Translations under genes and position numbers: made by a program | Shown here: positions 37,329 through 45,360 of the stretch, one piece after another | How positions within the stretch are numbered: the stretch's first letter is position 1 | Layout: each line of letters opens with the position of its first letter | NCBI GenBank assembly: GCA_016718315.1 | Contig: JADKDV010000004.1 | Location: 186,001-250,000, forward strand | Direction: 5' to 3' | Length of the DNA stretch: 64,000 bases | Source: Candidatus Obscuribacter sp. | GTDB lineage: Bacteria > Cyanobacteriota > Vampirovibrionia > Obscuribacterales > Obscuribacteraceae | Notes under the pieces: generated by a model | Told to the model about the DNA's origin: nothing | The model's database searches: none | The model's input: the letters and a program-made list of their open reading frames with translations, nothing else

Positions 37329-38097
37329 GTGAAAAAATCTGATACAAAGTTGGGTGCTAATTGCATTTGTTTATTTAACTTGGCGAGAGCCGTTTGCTTT
37401 GGCCAAGGCTCCTCTGACGGAAGACGGCACTTTAACTAGTGCAGATTTAACTAGCTCATTGGCAAAAGTACTACGCAATTCATATGGTTTCGTCCGAACA
37501 AAATATGGTGAACCACTCAAGGTATTGAGCCAAAGCGAGAATACAGTGAAGGCTCAATACCAAGTGAGTGATCAGTTCACGAAGGGTACTGCAAAATTGG
37601 AAATTCTGTTTGTCAATAACACTGCAAGATATTGTCAATTGACATTTCCTGTGGACGAAAACATAAACCAGAGTGGCTCGAAAGGAACCTTTCAGAGCCA
37701 ACTAGAACAACTGGTAACTGCAGCTAAGAAAGAGATTGAATGGGTCAGAGCTAAACGAAAAGCAAGCTCAATTCTTAAAGTTCCACTCCTGCGAGGTAGG
37801 ACTGACGCTGAGAGGTGGAGCCTCGTAACAAATTCGATTTTAAAATTGTCTGAATTGGACGCTCTTAAAGTCAAGGCAGTTTTCGGTGAAGGCGGTCGAG
37901 GCGAAATGAATTTGAGAAATGATATTGATAATTCTTGCTACTATCTTAAGTATCAAATCGAACCTCAAAGTACACGACTAAATAAGCAGTGTGTTGAGGG
38001 AGCATTCCTTACTATCTATTTGATCGGAGGAAAAGTAAGAGCAGTAAAACTTGAAAATGAAATTTTCCCATTGAATAGTTTGGTCCGGACAAATTGA
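37329..38097 (+). pseudogene. Exported protein behind RHS3 (apparent frameshift in the signal peptide)
   Basis: GTG 37329 follows AAAGG and begins MKKSDTKL, then one extra G in the GGG run at 37352-37354 shifts the frame. With two G's the product reads MKKSDTKLVLIAFVYLTWRE, a good signal peptide, and continues to 38097 (255 residues). As given, the longest frame starts at GTG 37354. The mature part contains SLAKVLRNSYGFVRTKYGEP, a duplicated-looking alpha/beta layout (TSSLAKVL..., TNSILKLSELDALKVKAVFG) and NCYYLKYQ-type strands. No family recognised. It is the first gene after RHS3's unique tip, so it is a candidate partner or immunity protein (positional inference). Confidence 0.6.
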
Positions 38098-38895
38098 AAA
38101 TCTTCAAAGAAGGATATATCATGTGGATGTGACATCAAGACTGCTAATTTGTATCTCTAACGTCTCCATCCGGTGGTCTAAGAAATGCCACGAATTCCTA
38201 GACTACTTGTCTCCGTTCACGAAGTTTCTTGCAATGCTCTCGCTAAAGTTCGAGAATTTGAAACTTTGGGTCTGCGAAAATACAGGAAATTAAGTTTAAA
38301 AGGAGACGTGCTCTAGAAGGTTGTGTTTGTTATGGCAGCTTGTTGATTTGGAGCCTATAATTTTCGTTGCGTGGAACTCACCGCGAACTGATTCTCACGT
38401 CTGTTATTGCCTATCAAACAGCATATGCGCTGCCGTAAATAACTAGTAAGGTCCGATACGGAATTTTATGTTTCATCCAGGCGCTTGAGATAAAGGCAAA
38501 GACCTAGCGCTCAGCGGCTTATCGGTTCTCACCAAGTAAGTCTTTGCTGCTACTTCTAAATGGTGAGAATGTTCTTGGGGTGTACAGTTGGTCGTAAGAC
38601 TGACTGTACACCTTCTTTTTTGTTCAAAAATCAAGAGTCTACTATAGAGCTACGCAGTCGTGGTGAGTTTATATGATCCACGGTCAACTTGGTTCTAGCA
38701 CCGTTGGTGGTGGCTTCATTTGTGCGGTGAGTTTCTGACCTCTGACCTTTTGAGACTTTACCGAAAAAAACCGCTGTTTGGACACTTTTGCTTTGAGTGA
38801 AAATCGACGTTTGGAGTCCTTTTTTCGCTCTACTTTATTGTAAATAGTCATTTTCGGGAGTGTTGGCAGCGAATCCTGATTAGTATTTGGAGTTC
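38098..38895. other. Gene-free region before the IS3-like element
   Basis: About 800 bases with no credible gene. An inverted repeat TTCTCACC (38526-38533) / GGTGAGAA (38562-38569) lies just before the GNRA-loop hairpin at 38579. A 99-codon minus-strand frame (38684-38983) crosses the element boundary and is rejected. Confidence 0.45.
38579..38620 (+). terminator. 15-bp hairpin with GTAA tetraloop and T-run
   Basis: GGTGTACAGT ... ACTGTACACC with a wobble T-G/G-T step and inner GTC-GTAA-GAC on a GNRA loop, followed by TTCTTTTTT. It is the second copy of the hairpin at 28091; substitutions are compensatory (G-C to A-T, C to T in the loop), so the structure is conserved. Confidence 0.65.
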
Positions 38896-38960
38896 CCCCC
38901 AAATAGTGGACTATTGACAGCCGAAAGCCTCCACGGTAAATAAAAACACTGGAGGAAATC

Positions 38961-39194
38961 ATGGGAAGAAAATCGGAATACACACAGGAATTTCAAGATA
39001 ATGCCGTGAAGATGGTGGTTGCCGATGGCATGTTGTATGCGGTGGCAGCAAGGCAGCTAAAGATAACGCCAGCAAAACTGCGGAGCTGGGTGCATCGCTG
39101 GAAGCGCGACTCAAAGCTTGCCCAGGAGACCGGCAAAGACTCTGTACTGCAGGAACTACTCGAGCTGCGCAAAGAGAATGAAGATCTTCGCTAG
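38961..39194 (+). pseudogene. IS3-family OrfA, in-frame stop in the leucine zipper
   Basis: GGAGG precedes the ATG. MGRKSEYTQEFQDNAVKMVV then AVAARQLKITPAKLRSWVHR is the IS3 OrfA helix-turn-helix. The coding sequence runs into TAG (39192-39194) right after KENEDLR, where related transposases continue with Q-ANEILKKAAAYFAK; the continuation is present downstream in the same frame. A CAG to TAG change is the likely cause. The stop precedes the A-run used for frameshifting, so OrfAB fusion is prevented. Confidence 0.8.
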
Positions 39195-39241
39195 GCCAAC
39201 GAGATACTAAAAAAAGCAGCGGCATATTTTGCGAAAAGCCT

Positions 39242-40113
39242 GTAGCGAAGTATGCCTGGATCTACGAGCACAGGCTAGTCCACAACATCCGAAAGATGTG
39301 CAAAGAGCTAAAAGTCTCCGCGGCTGGCTACTACAAGTGGCTCAAACTGCGAGGTAAGCCGGAACCTGAAAAGAAGAAAGCAATTAGAGAAAAGGTCATC
39401 GAGATTCATGTTTCAAGCCGTAAGACATACGGGTCGCCTCGCATTTGCACGCCCTAAAGAATGCTGGCTTGCACTGTAACCACAAAACAGTTGAGCGGAT
39501 AATGAAGATGCACAACATACGTGCCAAGCAAGCTAAGAAGTTCAGACCTACAACCAACTCCAATCACAAACTGCCTATCGCGAAAAATCTACTCAAGAGA
39601 GATTTCAGCAAGGATGCGCCCAATCAAGCCTGGGTGACAGATATTACCTATGTCTGGACCGCTGAAGGGTGGCTCTACCTGGTTGTGTTTATTGATCTGT
39701 GGTCCAGGCGGGTAGTGGGTTGGTCAATGTCAGACCGTATGCAATCAGAATTTGTCCGAGATGCATTTTTAATGGCATGCAGAAAAATAAAAGGAAAGGT
39801 GACAAACTTAGTGGTTCATTCGGATCGAGGAAGCCAATACGCAAGTGAGATTTTTCGTGAAGCGCTCAAGAAGCAGGGCTGCACTCAAAGTATGAGCCGA
39901 AAGGCAAATTGCTGGGACAACGCCGTTGCAGAAAGTTTCTTCGGATCGATCAAAAAAGAGATGATTCATCTTGAGAGATTTGAGACTAGAGAAGCCGCAA
40001 GAAAAGCCATTTTTGATTACATCGAAATTTTTTACAACAAAATTCGTATACACTCAACGTTGAATTATCTTTCGCCCGAACAATTTGAACTTAGTGCAAA
40101 AGCTGCACAGTGA
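39242..40113 (+). pseudogene. IS3-family OrfB transposase (DDE), frameshifted
   Basis: The first part (VAKYAWIYEHRLVHNIRKMC, then VSAAGYYKWLK) carries the HTH_21-type N-terminus. The frame is broken near 39440, between KTYGSPRI and HALKNAGLHCNHKTVERIM. The intact remainder (39445-40113) contains the integrase core: WVTDITYVWTAEGWLYLVVF (first Asp), NLVVHSDRGSQYAS (second Asp) and NCWDNAVAESFFGSIKKEM (Glu), then the C-terminal IHSTLNYLSPEQFE. All three acidic residues survive. It catalyses strand transfer in the family; this copy is unlikely to be active because of the break. Confidence 0.8.
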
Positions 40114-40194
40114 GGCATTTCGAATGTCGGTGTCCACCAATAAGGGTAAGGTTTAGGACTTATAATGGCCTTATTGTAACTATGGATTTTGGAA

Positions 40195-40686
40195 ATGTTT
40201 GATGTGCTGGCGGATCTCCAAAACTGGTACAAGGCTCAGTGCAATGGAGATTGGGAGCATAATTTTGGCATCAAAATCGATAACATAGATAACCCTGGAT
40301 GGAGTGTACTAATTGATTTGGATGACACTCTTTTGGAGTCTAAGCCATTTACCCGTATAAAGCGCTTTGAGTCGCCAACAATCTGGATGGAGTGCTGGGT
40401 TGAAGATGAGAAATTTAAGGCTTTTGGCGCGCCAGATTGTCTCGTTGATATACTCACTGTTTTTGTTGAGTGGGCAAAGACAGAACCAGATTGGCTTGGT
40501 GTGCCTACCCATGAATTCTTTGAGAACAGAGAAAATAGTAAGTATTGGCAGTCTTTAGATGAGGAAAGCAGTACTGAAACCTGTCGATTGGACGGGTGTA
40601 CAAGAGCGCGGCTAAGGTATGCCGGTCTTTGCCGCATACATCAGTATGAAAGTAGAACTGGTAAACCGGCACCTGAACGTGATTAG
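40195..40686 (+). CDS. Imm53-type immunity protein with Cys/His-rich tail
   Basis: 163 residues from ATG 40195. Residues about 6-40 read LQNWYKAQCNGDWEHNFGIK then NPGWSVLIDLDDTLLE, the hallmark of the Imm53 family of polymorphic-toxin immunity proteins. The family core ends near VEWAKTEPDW. A C-terminal extension, TETCRLDGCTRARLRYAGLC then RIHQYE, has the spacing of a small zinc-binding element (three Cys and one His). No signal peptide, so it would act in the cytoplasm. It lies 2.1 kb after the RHS3 unit, with the IS3 element between them, and 5 bases before a TPR gene. Whether it protects against RHS3, against a lost toxin, or is an orphan antidote is unknown. Confidence 0.75.
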   Translation: MFDVLADLQNWYKAQCNGDWEHNFGIKIDNIDNPGWSVLIDLDDTLLESKPFTRIKRFESPTIWMECWVEDEKFKAFGAPDCLVDILTVFVEWAKTEPDWLGVPTHEFFENRENSKYWQSLDEESSTETCRLDGCTRARLRYAGLCRIHQYESRTGKPAPERD

Positions 40687-40691
40687 TCCCA

Positions 40692-41648
40692 ATGTTTTGT
40701 CTAATATCATCGCTGATATTATCTCTTGCATCAGTCGGCGCCCCGGCTTTTGCCGATGATAGCGCCTGGCAACAGAGCTACTCTGAGGGAAAGCAGGCTT
40801 TGCGCGATAAACATTTTGCTGCATCCAAAAAACTTTTAGAGCAAGCATTGTCGCAGGCTGAGCAGCTGCCATCTGGAGAGGAGCAGGCACGTCAGCTATT
40901 TGAGACTTATGCGGTCCTTACAGCTTTGTACGATGCGCGGAGGTTGTATAGCAAAGCTGATGAGATGCAACGACAGTCGCTAGCCCACGCCCTGTCGCTC
41001 TGGGGCCCGGTTCATCCATTTTTGGTCAACAAAATGCAAGGTGATGCATCTCGCTACTTGCGGCATCGGCAACCTGTAGAAGCTGAAAAGCTCTACCGGC
41101 AAGCTATAGAGGTCCAGGAAAAACTTGGTGTTGAGCGATTGTTTGAGTCGGCAATAACTCTTGCAGGATTGGCAAAGAGCTTACAGATGCAGCATCGCTA
41201 TGACGAAGCAGAGGCGCTTTTTAAGAAGTGTCTGATGAAGTATTGTCCTGCCTGCAAAAATCTCGATTACAAGCTTAAGGATCTCGCTGATTGTTATGCG
41301 GCGCAAGGGCGTATTGTCGAATCAAGACCGTTTTACAAGCGTGCACGCGAGGTGGAACTGCAATATAAAAATTTGAAGGCGGCGATGAAAATGAGTGATG
41401 CTGCAGATCTACTTCGGGTACGTAGGCAGTTTAGGAAGTCTGAGTCTCTCTATCTAAAAGCTCTGGCGGTCACGCAAAAGTATTCTCAGCCTAACTCCGA
41501 GCAGCCGGAGATCATGCGTGGATATGCTTTTCTCCTGTCTGAGACTGGTCGTAAGGCTGAGGCGCTAGAGCTAAAAGGCAAGGCTAAACATTTGATGGAT
41601 GAGTATTATAAAGTTGCAAATGTCCCTACTGGCCTTGTTATGCAGTAG
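40692..41648 (+). CDS. Exported TPR protein
   Basis: 318 residues. Signal peptide MFCLISSLILSLASVGAPAF, cleaved near ADDSAW. The mature protein is a chain of TPR units: ASKKLLEQALSQAEQL, AEKLYRQAIEVQEKLG, LAKSLQMQHRYDEAEALFKK, LADCYAAQGRIVESRPFYKR, SESLYLKALAVTQKY and GYAFLLSETGRKAEALELKG. TPRs bind partner proteins; no enzyme domain is present. It starts 5 bases after the Imm53 gene and is probably co-transcribed with it. The related genes at 13636 and 51488 show that such proteins are a local family. Confidence 0.8.
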   Translation: MFCLISSLILSLASVGAPAFADDSAWQQSYSEGKQALRDKHFAASKKLLEQALSQAEQLPSGEEQARQLFETYAVLTALYDARRLYSKADEMQRQSLAHALSLWGPVHPFLVNKMQGDASRYLRHRQPVEAEKLYRQAIEVQEKLGVERLFESAITLAGLAKSLQMQHRYDEAEALFKKCLMKYCPACKNLDYKLKDLADCYAAQGRIVESRPFYKRAREVELQYKNLKAAMKMSDAADLLRVRRQFRKSESLYLKALAVTQKYSQPNSEQPEIMRGYAFLLSETGRKAEALELKGKAKHLMDEYYKVANVPTGLVMQ

Positions 41649-41702
41649 CTGGGGCTTGAGCCGTTAGCTTGCCTTTTGATTTGCTTCCTTGACCAAATTT
41701 AT

Positions 41703-41744
41703 TGCTTGGTACATAATGTCGGTATATAATAATAACTACCGACA
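41703..41744 (+). promoter_or_regulatory. abiE promoter with inverted-repeat operator
   Basis: TTGCTT (41703-41708), 16 bases, TATAAT (41725-41730) is a sigma-70-type promoter. The -10 box lies inside the 12-base spacer of a perfect inverted repeat, TGTCGGTA (41717-41724) and TACCGACA (41737-41744). The antitoxin start is at 41754. AbiEi antitoxins of known systems repress their own promoter by binding inverted repeats, so this is the predicted autoregulatory operator. Confidence 0.75.
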
Positions 41745-41753
41745 AATCGTATC

Positions 41754-42356
41754 ATGGCGCTAACTCAAGAGCAAAAAGTCCTAAAGTATATTGCCAGGCA
41801 TGGAATCATCAGACCCAGAGACCTGGAAGAGCAGGAATGGTCTCGTTCATGCCTTGAGAGGCTAATGCAAAAAGGGCTTATTGTCAGAATTGGGAGAGGT
41901 CTTTACGCATCAGTCGATGCCAGAGTTACTGAGCGAAGGGGTATTGCGGAGGCATGCAAGCTGGTGCCAAATGGGGTTGTCTGCCTCCTGTCGGCGCTGC
42001 AGTTTCACAATCTAACTACCCAGCTACCGTTTGAAGTCTGGCTTGCTATTGACGTAAAGGCTAGAAAACCAGGCTTTGATTATCCACCGCTACATGTCGT
42101 TAGGTTTTCTGGGGCCGCGCTTACAGCGGGTATCCAGACCAGTAAAGTCGAGGGCGTTACGGTACGGGTTTATAACGTTGCTAAAACGGTGGCAGACTGT
42201 TTTAAGTATCGCAATAAAATTGGAGTCGATGTGGCGATTGAAGCGCTCCGCGAGTGCCGGATCAAGAACCTTGCTACCGTTGACGAACTTTGGCGATACG
42301 CGAGCATTTGTCGTGTGGCAAATGTTATGCAGCCTTATCTGCAGGCAGTAATATGA
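41754..42356 (+). CDS. abiEi: AbiEi-family antitoxin (type IV toxin-antitoxin)
   Basis: 200 residues. A winged helix-turn-helix N-terminus (LKYIARHGIIRPRDLEEQEW, then LIVRIGRGLYAS) is followed by the AbiEi antitoxin domain (GVVCLLSALQFHNLTTQLPF, then VYNVAKTVADCFKYRNKIGV). In known AbiE systems this protein represses its own operon by DNA binding and neutralises the nucleotidyltransferase toxin without direct contact. The stop overlaps the toxin start (ATGA). The inverted repeat just upstream is the likely operator. Confidence 0.9.
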   Translation: MALTQEQKVLKYIARHGIIRPRDLEEQEWSRSCLERLMQKGLIVRIGRGLYASVDARVTERRGIAEACKLVPNGVVCLLSALQFHNLTTQLPFEVWLAIDVKARKPGFDYPPLHVVRFSGAALTAGIQTSKVEGVTVRVYNVAKTVADCFKYRNKIGVDVAIEALRECRIKNLATVDELWRYASICRVANVMQPYLQAVI

Positions 42357-43270
42357 CTGACAAGACAGGTAAAAACTTGCCTGACTCAGTCCGTCGTCGT
42401 TTGCTCAACCTGGCTAAAGAGCAACGTGTTGAGTTTACATATATACTCATCCGTTATGCTATCGAGCGCTTGCTTTACAGACTTTCAGTCTCTAATCATG
42501 CAGACAGATTTTGTCTTAAAGGCGCAATCCTTTTGTCTCAATGGAGTGAGCAGCCGTATCGTCCCACTCTGGATGTGGACTTGCTTGCTAAGGGCGATCA
42601 TACAGCGCAGTCAATCACTGATGTTTTTGCCGAGGTGCTAGCGATAGAGTGTCCTGAAGACGCCGTGACTTTTAAGGTTGATTGTTTGAAGTTGCAGCCA
42701 ATTAGGGACGGTCAGGAGTATAAGGGCTGGAGGCTTAATTTTGAATGCGAGTTGGCTCAGGCTGTAATGCCTGTGCAAATAGACATTGGTTTTGGAGATG
42801 CTGTGACGCCGGGACCGGTCTCACTAAATTATTCAACACTTCTGGACTTGCCTGCTCCAGTACTCAACAGCTATCCACGCGAGACTGTTGTAGCTGAAAA
42901 ATTTGAAGCCTTGGTAAAGCTTGGCATGGCAAATACTCGTATGAAAGACTTTGGCGACTTGCACTATCTGGCGAGTAATTTTGAATTTGAAGGAGAGCTG
43001 CTTGCTAGAGCCATTAGGGCTACTTTTGAGCGTCGCAAAACGTTGATTCCATCAGATTTGCCGATTGCATTTACTGAGACGTTTTATGGCAATAGCGACA
43101 AGCAGAAGCAGTGGAACGCGTTTGTGAAGAAGGGGAAGATTGACGCTCCGAGCCTCATCGTTGTTTGTCAATTAGTGAGAGAGTTTTTGATGCCGCTGTG
43201 TCAGGCGATTTTGCTAGAAGAAAGTCCACCACAATCATGGCTGCCGTTGATTGGCTGGGCTGCTAATTGA
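42353..43270 (+). CDS. abiEii: AbiEii-family nucleotidyltransferase toxin
   Basis: 305 residues from ATG 42353, which overlaps the antitoxin stop. The nucleotidyltransferase signature is FCLKGAILLSQW (residues 53-64) followed by YRPTLDVDLLAKG, with the metal-binding Asp pair at about 74 and 76. The later family motif is ETVVAEKFEALVKLG then RMKDFGDLHYL. The protein is full length and intact. AbiEii toxins transfer nucleotides (shown for some members to tRNA acceptor ends) and cause growth arrest during phage infection. A terminator follows at 43286. Confidence 0.9.
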   Translation: MTDKTGKNLPDSVRRRLLNLAKEQRVEFTYILIRYAIERLLYRLSVSNHADRFCLKGAILLSQWSEQPYRPTLDVDLLAKGDHTAQSITDVFAEVLAIECPEDAVTFKVDCLKLQPIRDGQEYKGWRLNFECELAQAVMPVQIDIGFGDAVTPGPVSLNYSTLLDLPAPVLNSYPRETVVAEKFEALVKLGMANTRMKDFGDLHYLASNFEFEGELLARAIRATFERRKTLIPSDLPIAFTETFYGNSDKQKQWNAFVKKGKIDAPSLIVVCQLVREFLMPLCQAILLEESPPQSWLPLIGWAAN

Positions 43271-43285
43271 TGAAGGTTGTTATAA

Positions 43286-43309
43286 CCGCCCCATCCCCGG
43301 CGGGTTTTT
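43286..43309 (+). terminator. Intrinsic terminator of the abiE operon
   Basis: CCGCC-CCATCCCC-GGCGG followed by GTTTTT, 15 bases after the toxin stop. Confidence 0.65.
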
Positions 43310-43406
43310 GATAGTTGCAATACCCCCTCTCAATTTCTTTGCAAAACTAGTGGGGTAAACTCATCAGTATCTCTATAAAATATAAAAATCGCTGTCTTTA
43401 TTTGAG

Positions 43407-44459
43407 TTGTTTGTTTTAGACCGCGATGATTTGTCCGTCAGTAAGTCGGTGCCTGTGACCAATACAGATAATCAAATAGCCAAAGCTGAGAGCATTTATT
43501 TTGCTCCCATAGCCAATGGGCTGGGTGATTTAATCGTGTGTTTGCCAGCTATCCAGTGGCTCGTCAGCACTGGCATCCCGACGCATCTGGTGATCCGCTC
43601 GCCTGAGCAAGCTGGTCTATCCAGTCAGATAGCCGGTCTAGCTGGTACCATCGACGAGGTAGCGCTCGACGCCGATGCTTTGCCTCCTGGCGCGCTCTAC
43701 ATCAATATGCGTGCGCATCCGCTGCAAAAGGACCATATCTGGGGCTCGGCGGAGTTTGAGAGCAAATATCCTGGCTACAAAATCACAGAAGTGCTCAAGG
43801 GGATAAGTGCGGATTGGCAGATTGGTGCTGATTACGACCAGCTCCAGCCTTTATCTCATAAGCCCGTGGCTGAGTGTGCTGGCAAAGTGCTGTTAGTGCC
43901 AGGCTCGGCTGGTCGCGCTAAGTATTGGCCTGCTCGCTATTGGTCTGAGCTGGCAGCACTACTGGCGCACGACGGGATGGAGTGTGTCGTTATCGGTCAG
44001 CCTGATAAGTCTGACATAGTGGCTGAGTTGATTGGCTCGGCTCACGCGACTCACGCGGCTCACCTGCCGCATTTTGCCACGCCTACCTTAGTCGACGCGC
44101 TTGATGCTATCAGCAGCGCACGTGCTGTTGTGGCTGTTGATACGGGTCTCATGCATATGGCTTTGCATCAGGGCGTGCCAACTGTGGCGCTCTTTCGCAG
44201 TAATACTATGTTTTTGCGTCCTTTAGCCTACTGTCGCAATCTCATTGCCCCTGCTTGCGACCCTCGCTGTATCGCTCAGGAGTTTGCGGCTGTGCCCAAT
44301 CAGATGCTGACTTACGATAAGGGTAATGAGACATACACATATTGGAAGACCTGGGATTGTCTGGTACACGACAAACCGACGCACTGTATGAGTCAGATCG
44401 CTGTTGCCCAGGTGCATGCCGCAGTTACCGAGCTGATGCTGCAGCCTGTTGAGCGCTGA
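43407..44459 (+). CDS. Family 9 glycosyltransferase (heptosyltransferase-like)
   Basis: 350 residues if started at TTG 43407; GTG 43449 or 43455 are also possible, and no ribosome-binding site decides. The N-terminal Rossmann half begins FAPIANGLGDLIVCLPAIQW. The C-terminal half has VLLVPGSAGRAKYWPARYWS (nucleotide-sugar site), the ARAVVAVDTGLMHMALHQGV motif typical of the GT9/heptosyltransferase fold, and PTVALFRSN. Such enzymes add heptose or other sugars to lipopolysaccharide core or other glycans on the cytoplasmic side. No other LPS genes are nearby; acceptor unknown. Confidence 0.8.
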   Translation: MFVLDRDDLSVSKSVPVTNTDNQIAKAESIYFAPIANGLGDLIVCLPAIQWLVSTGIPTHLVIRSPEQAGLSSQIAGLAGTIDEVALDADALPPGALYINMRAHPLQKDHIWGSAEFESKYPGYKITEVLKGISADWQIGADYDQLQPLSHKPVAECAGKVLLVPGSAGRAKYWPARYWSELAALLAHDGMECVVIGQPDKSDIVAELIGSAHATHAAHLPHFATPTLVDALDAISSARAVVAVDTGLMHMALHQGVPTVALFRSNTMFLRPLAYCRNLIAPACDPRCIAQEFAAVPNQMLTYDKGNETYTYWKTWDCLVHDKPTHCMSQIAVAQVHAAVTELMLQPVER

Positions 44460-44567
44460 GACAGTTTTGCAAGGCATGCAGTGCGCAGGATGAAAGATGC
44501 GCGCAGTCGCTCTGTTTTGTTTGGTTGAGACTGCACATGCGGCCGCGATATCTGTCTCGTTGTATGT

Positions 44568-45275
44568 TTACTTGTGCAATATGATTTTGCGAGCCTTGCA
44601 AGAGTTTATGACACTTTCAAGAAAGTAGTCATCCATAACGTTAGCGTAAATTTCACGTTCTTCAAAAGCGTTCTTTTGCCCTTGATGCGGCGAGGCGTCT
44701 GAAGCGTGTAGGCGGTTAGCGAGATTGCTAGCGTTTTTGAAGTCCTTGGTTTGCAAGTACATAATTACTGTTGCACTATTGAATTTGGGGGCAGTTCTAA
44801 GCTGATCGAGTATTACTGCTTGGGAGCTTTTGGCGAAGTGCAAGGCTATGTGTTCTTCTAAATCTTCAATCAATCCCTCAGCGTAATAGCCCATATCTTT
44901 GACAGTCAGGTTTATGGGTAGCTTATCGACCTTGACACCATCATTATTCAAATACCCGGCAACGAAGCCGCTTACCCGCATTGGAATGGCGGGGAAGCCA
45001 GCGGTGGTTCTGCCGTAATTGGACAAAATCTCAACACTTGAAGAATGGGTCAAAAAACACTTCACACCAATACGCAGGCACCACATTCGTGAACTCGTCA
45101 GCTTAAAAGCTCCAACTACGCCGTCTTGAAAAGTCTTGAAGTACCATTCTGTGCAGATTTGACGAGGCAGGGACTCGGGCGTCTCGAAATGGCTAAAGCC
45201 GTGGGAAAGCAGACCCAAGTGAGTGTATTCATAGACCGGGCTGTAGTAGTGGTTTAAGTCTATTTTGATTGGCAT
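44568..45275 (-). CDS. Hypothetical protein, 235 aa
   Basis: ATG 45275. No signal peptide or membrane segment. MPIKIDLNHYYSPVYEYTHL, TEWYFKTFQDGVVGAFKLTS and GFVAGYLNNDGVKVDKLPIN suggest a beta-rich N-terminal part; the C-terminal third is helical and Asn/Lys-rich (FKNASNLANRLHASDASPHQ). Not recognised. It is convergent with the glycosyltransferase gene and divergent from the first caspase gene. Confidence 0.5.
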   Translation of the reverse strand: MPIKIDLNHYYSPVYEYTHLGLLSHGFSHFETPESLPRQICTEWYFKTFQDGVVGAFKLTSSRMWCLRIGVKCFLTHSSSVEILSNYGRTTAGFPAIPMRVSGFVAGYLNNDGVKVDKLPINLTVKDMGYYAEGLIEDLEEHIALHFAKSSQAVILDQLRTAPKFNSATVIMYLQTKDFKNASNLANRLHASDASPHQGQKNAFEEREIYANVMDDYFLESVINSCKARKIILHK

Positions 45276-45360
45276 TTATACACGGCAGATTGTTGCAATC
45301 ACATTTTGTTAAATCGTTGATGTAGTAAACTCATTATCCCCGTATGAGGCTTACTAGTCG

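Larger units (their letters stand above)
38896..40147 (+). mobile_element. Decayed IS3-family insertion sequence
   Basis: About 1.25 kb, the usual IS3-family size. Imperfect terminal inverted repeats are visible: CCCCCAAATAGTGGACTATT near 38896 and, reversed, ACCCTTATTGGTGGACACCG at 40147. It encodes an OrfA helix-turn-helix protein and an OrfB DDE integrase. OrfA has an in-frame TAG and OrfB a frameshift, so the copy looks inactive. The A7 run near 39208 is the usual slip site for OrfA-OrfB fusion. Target-site duplications were not resolved. Confidence 0.8.

Noticed and set aside
38684..38983. 99-codon minus-strand frame
   Set aside because: It spans the IS3 left end, so it is composed of two unrelated DNA pieces.
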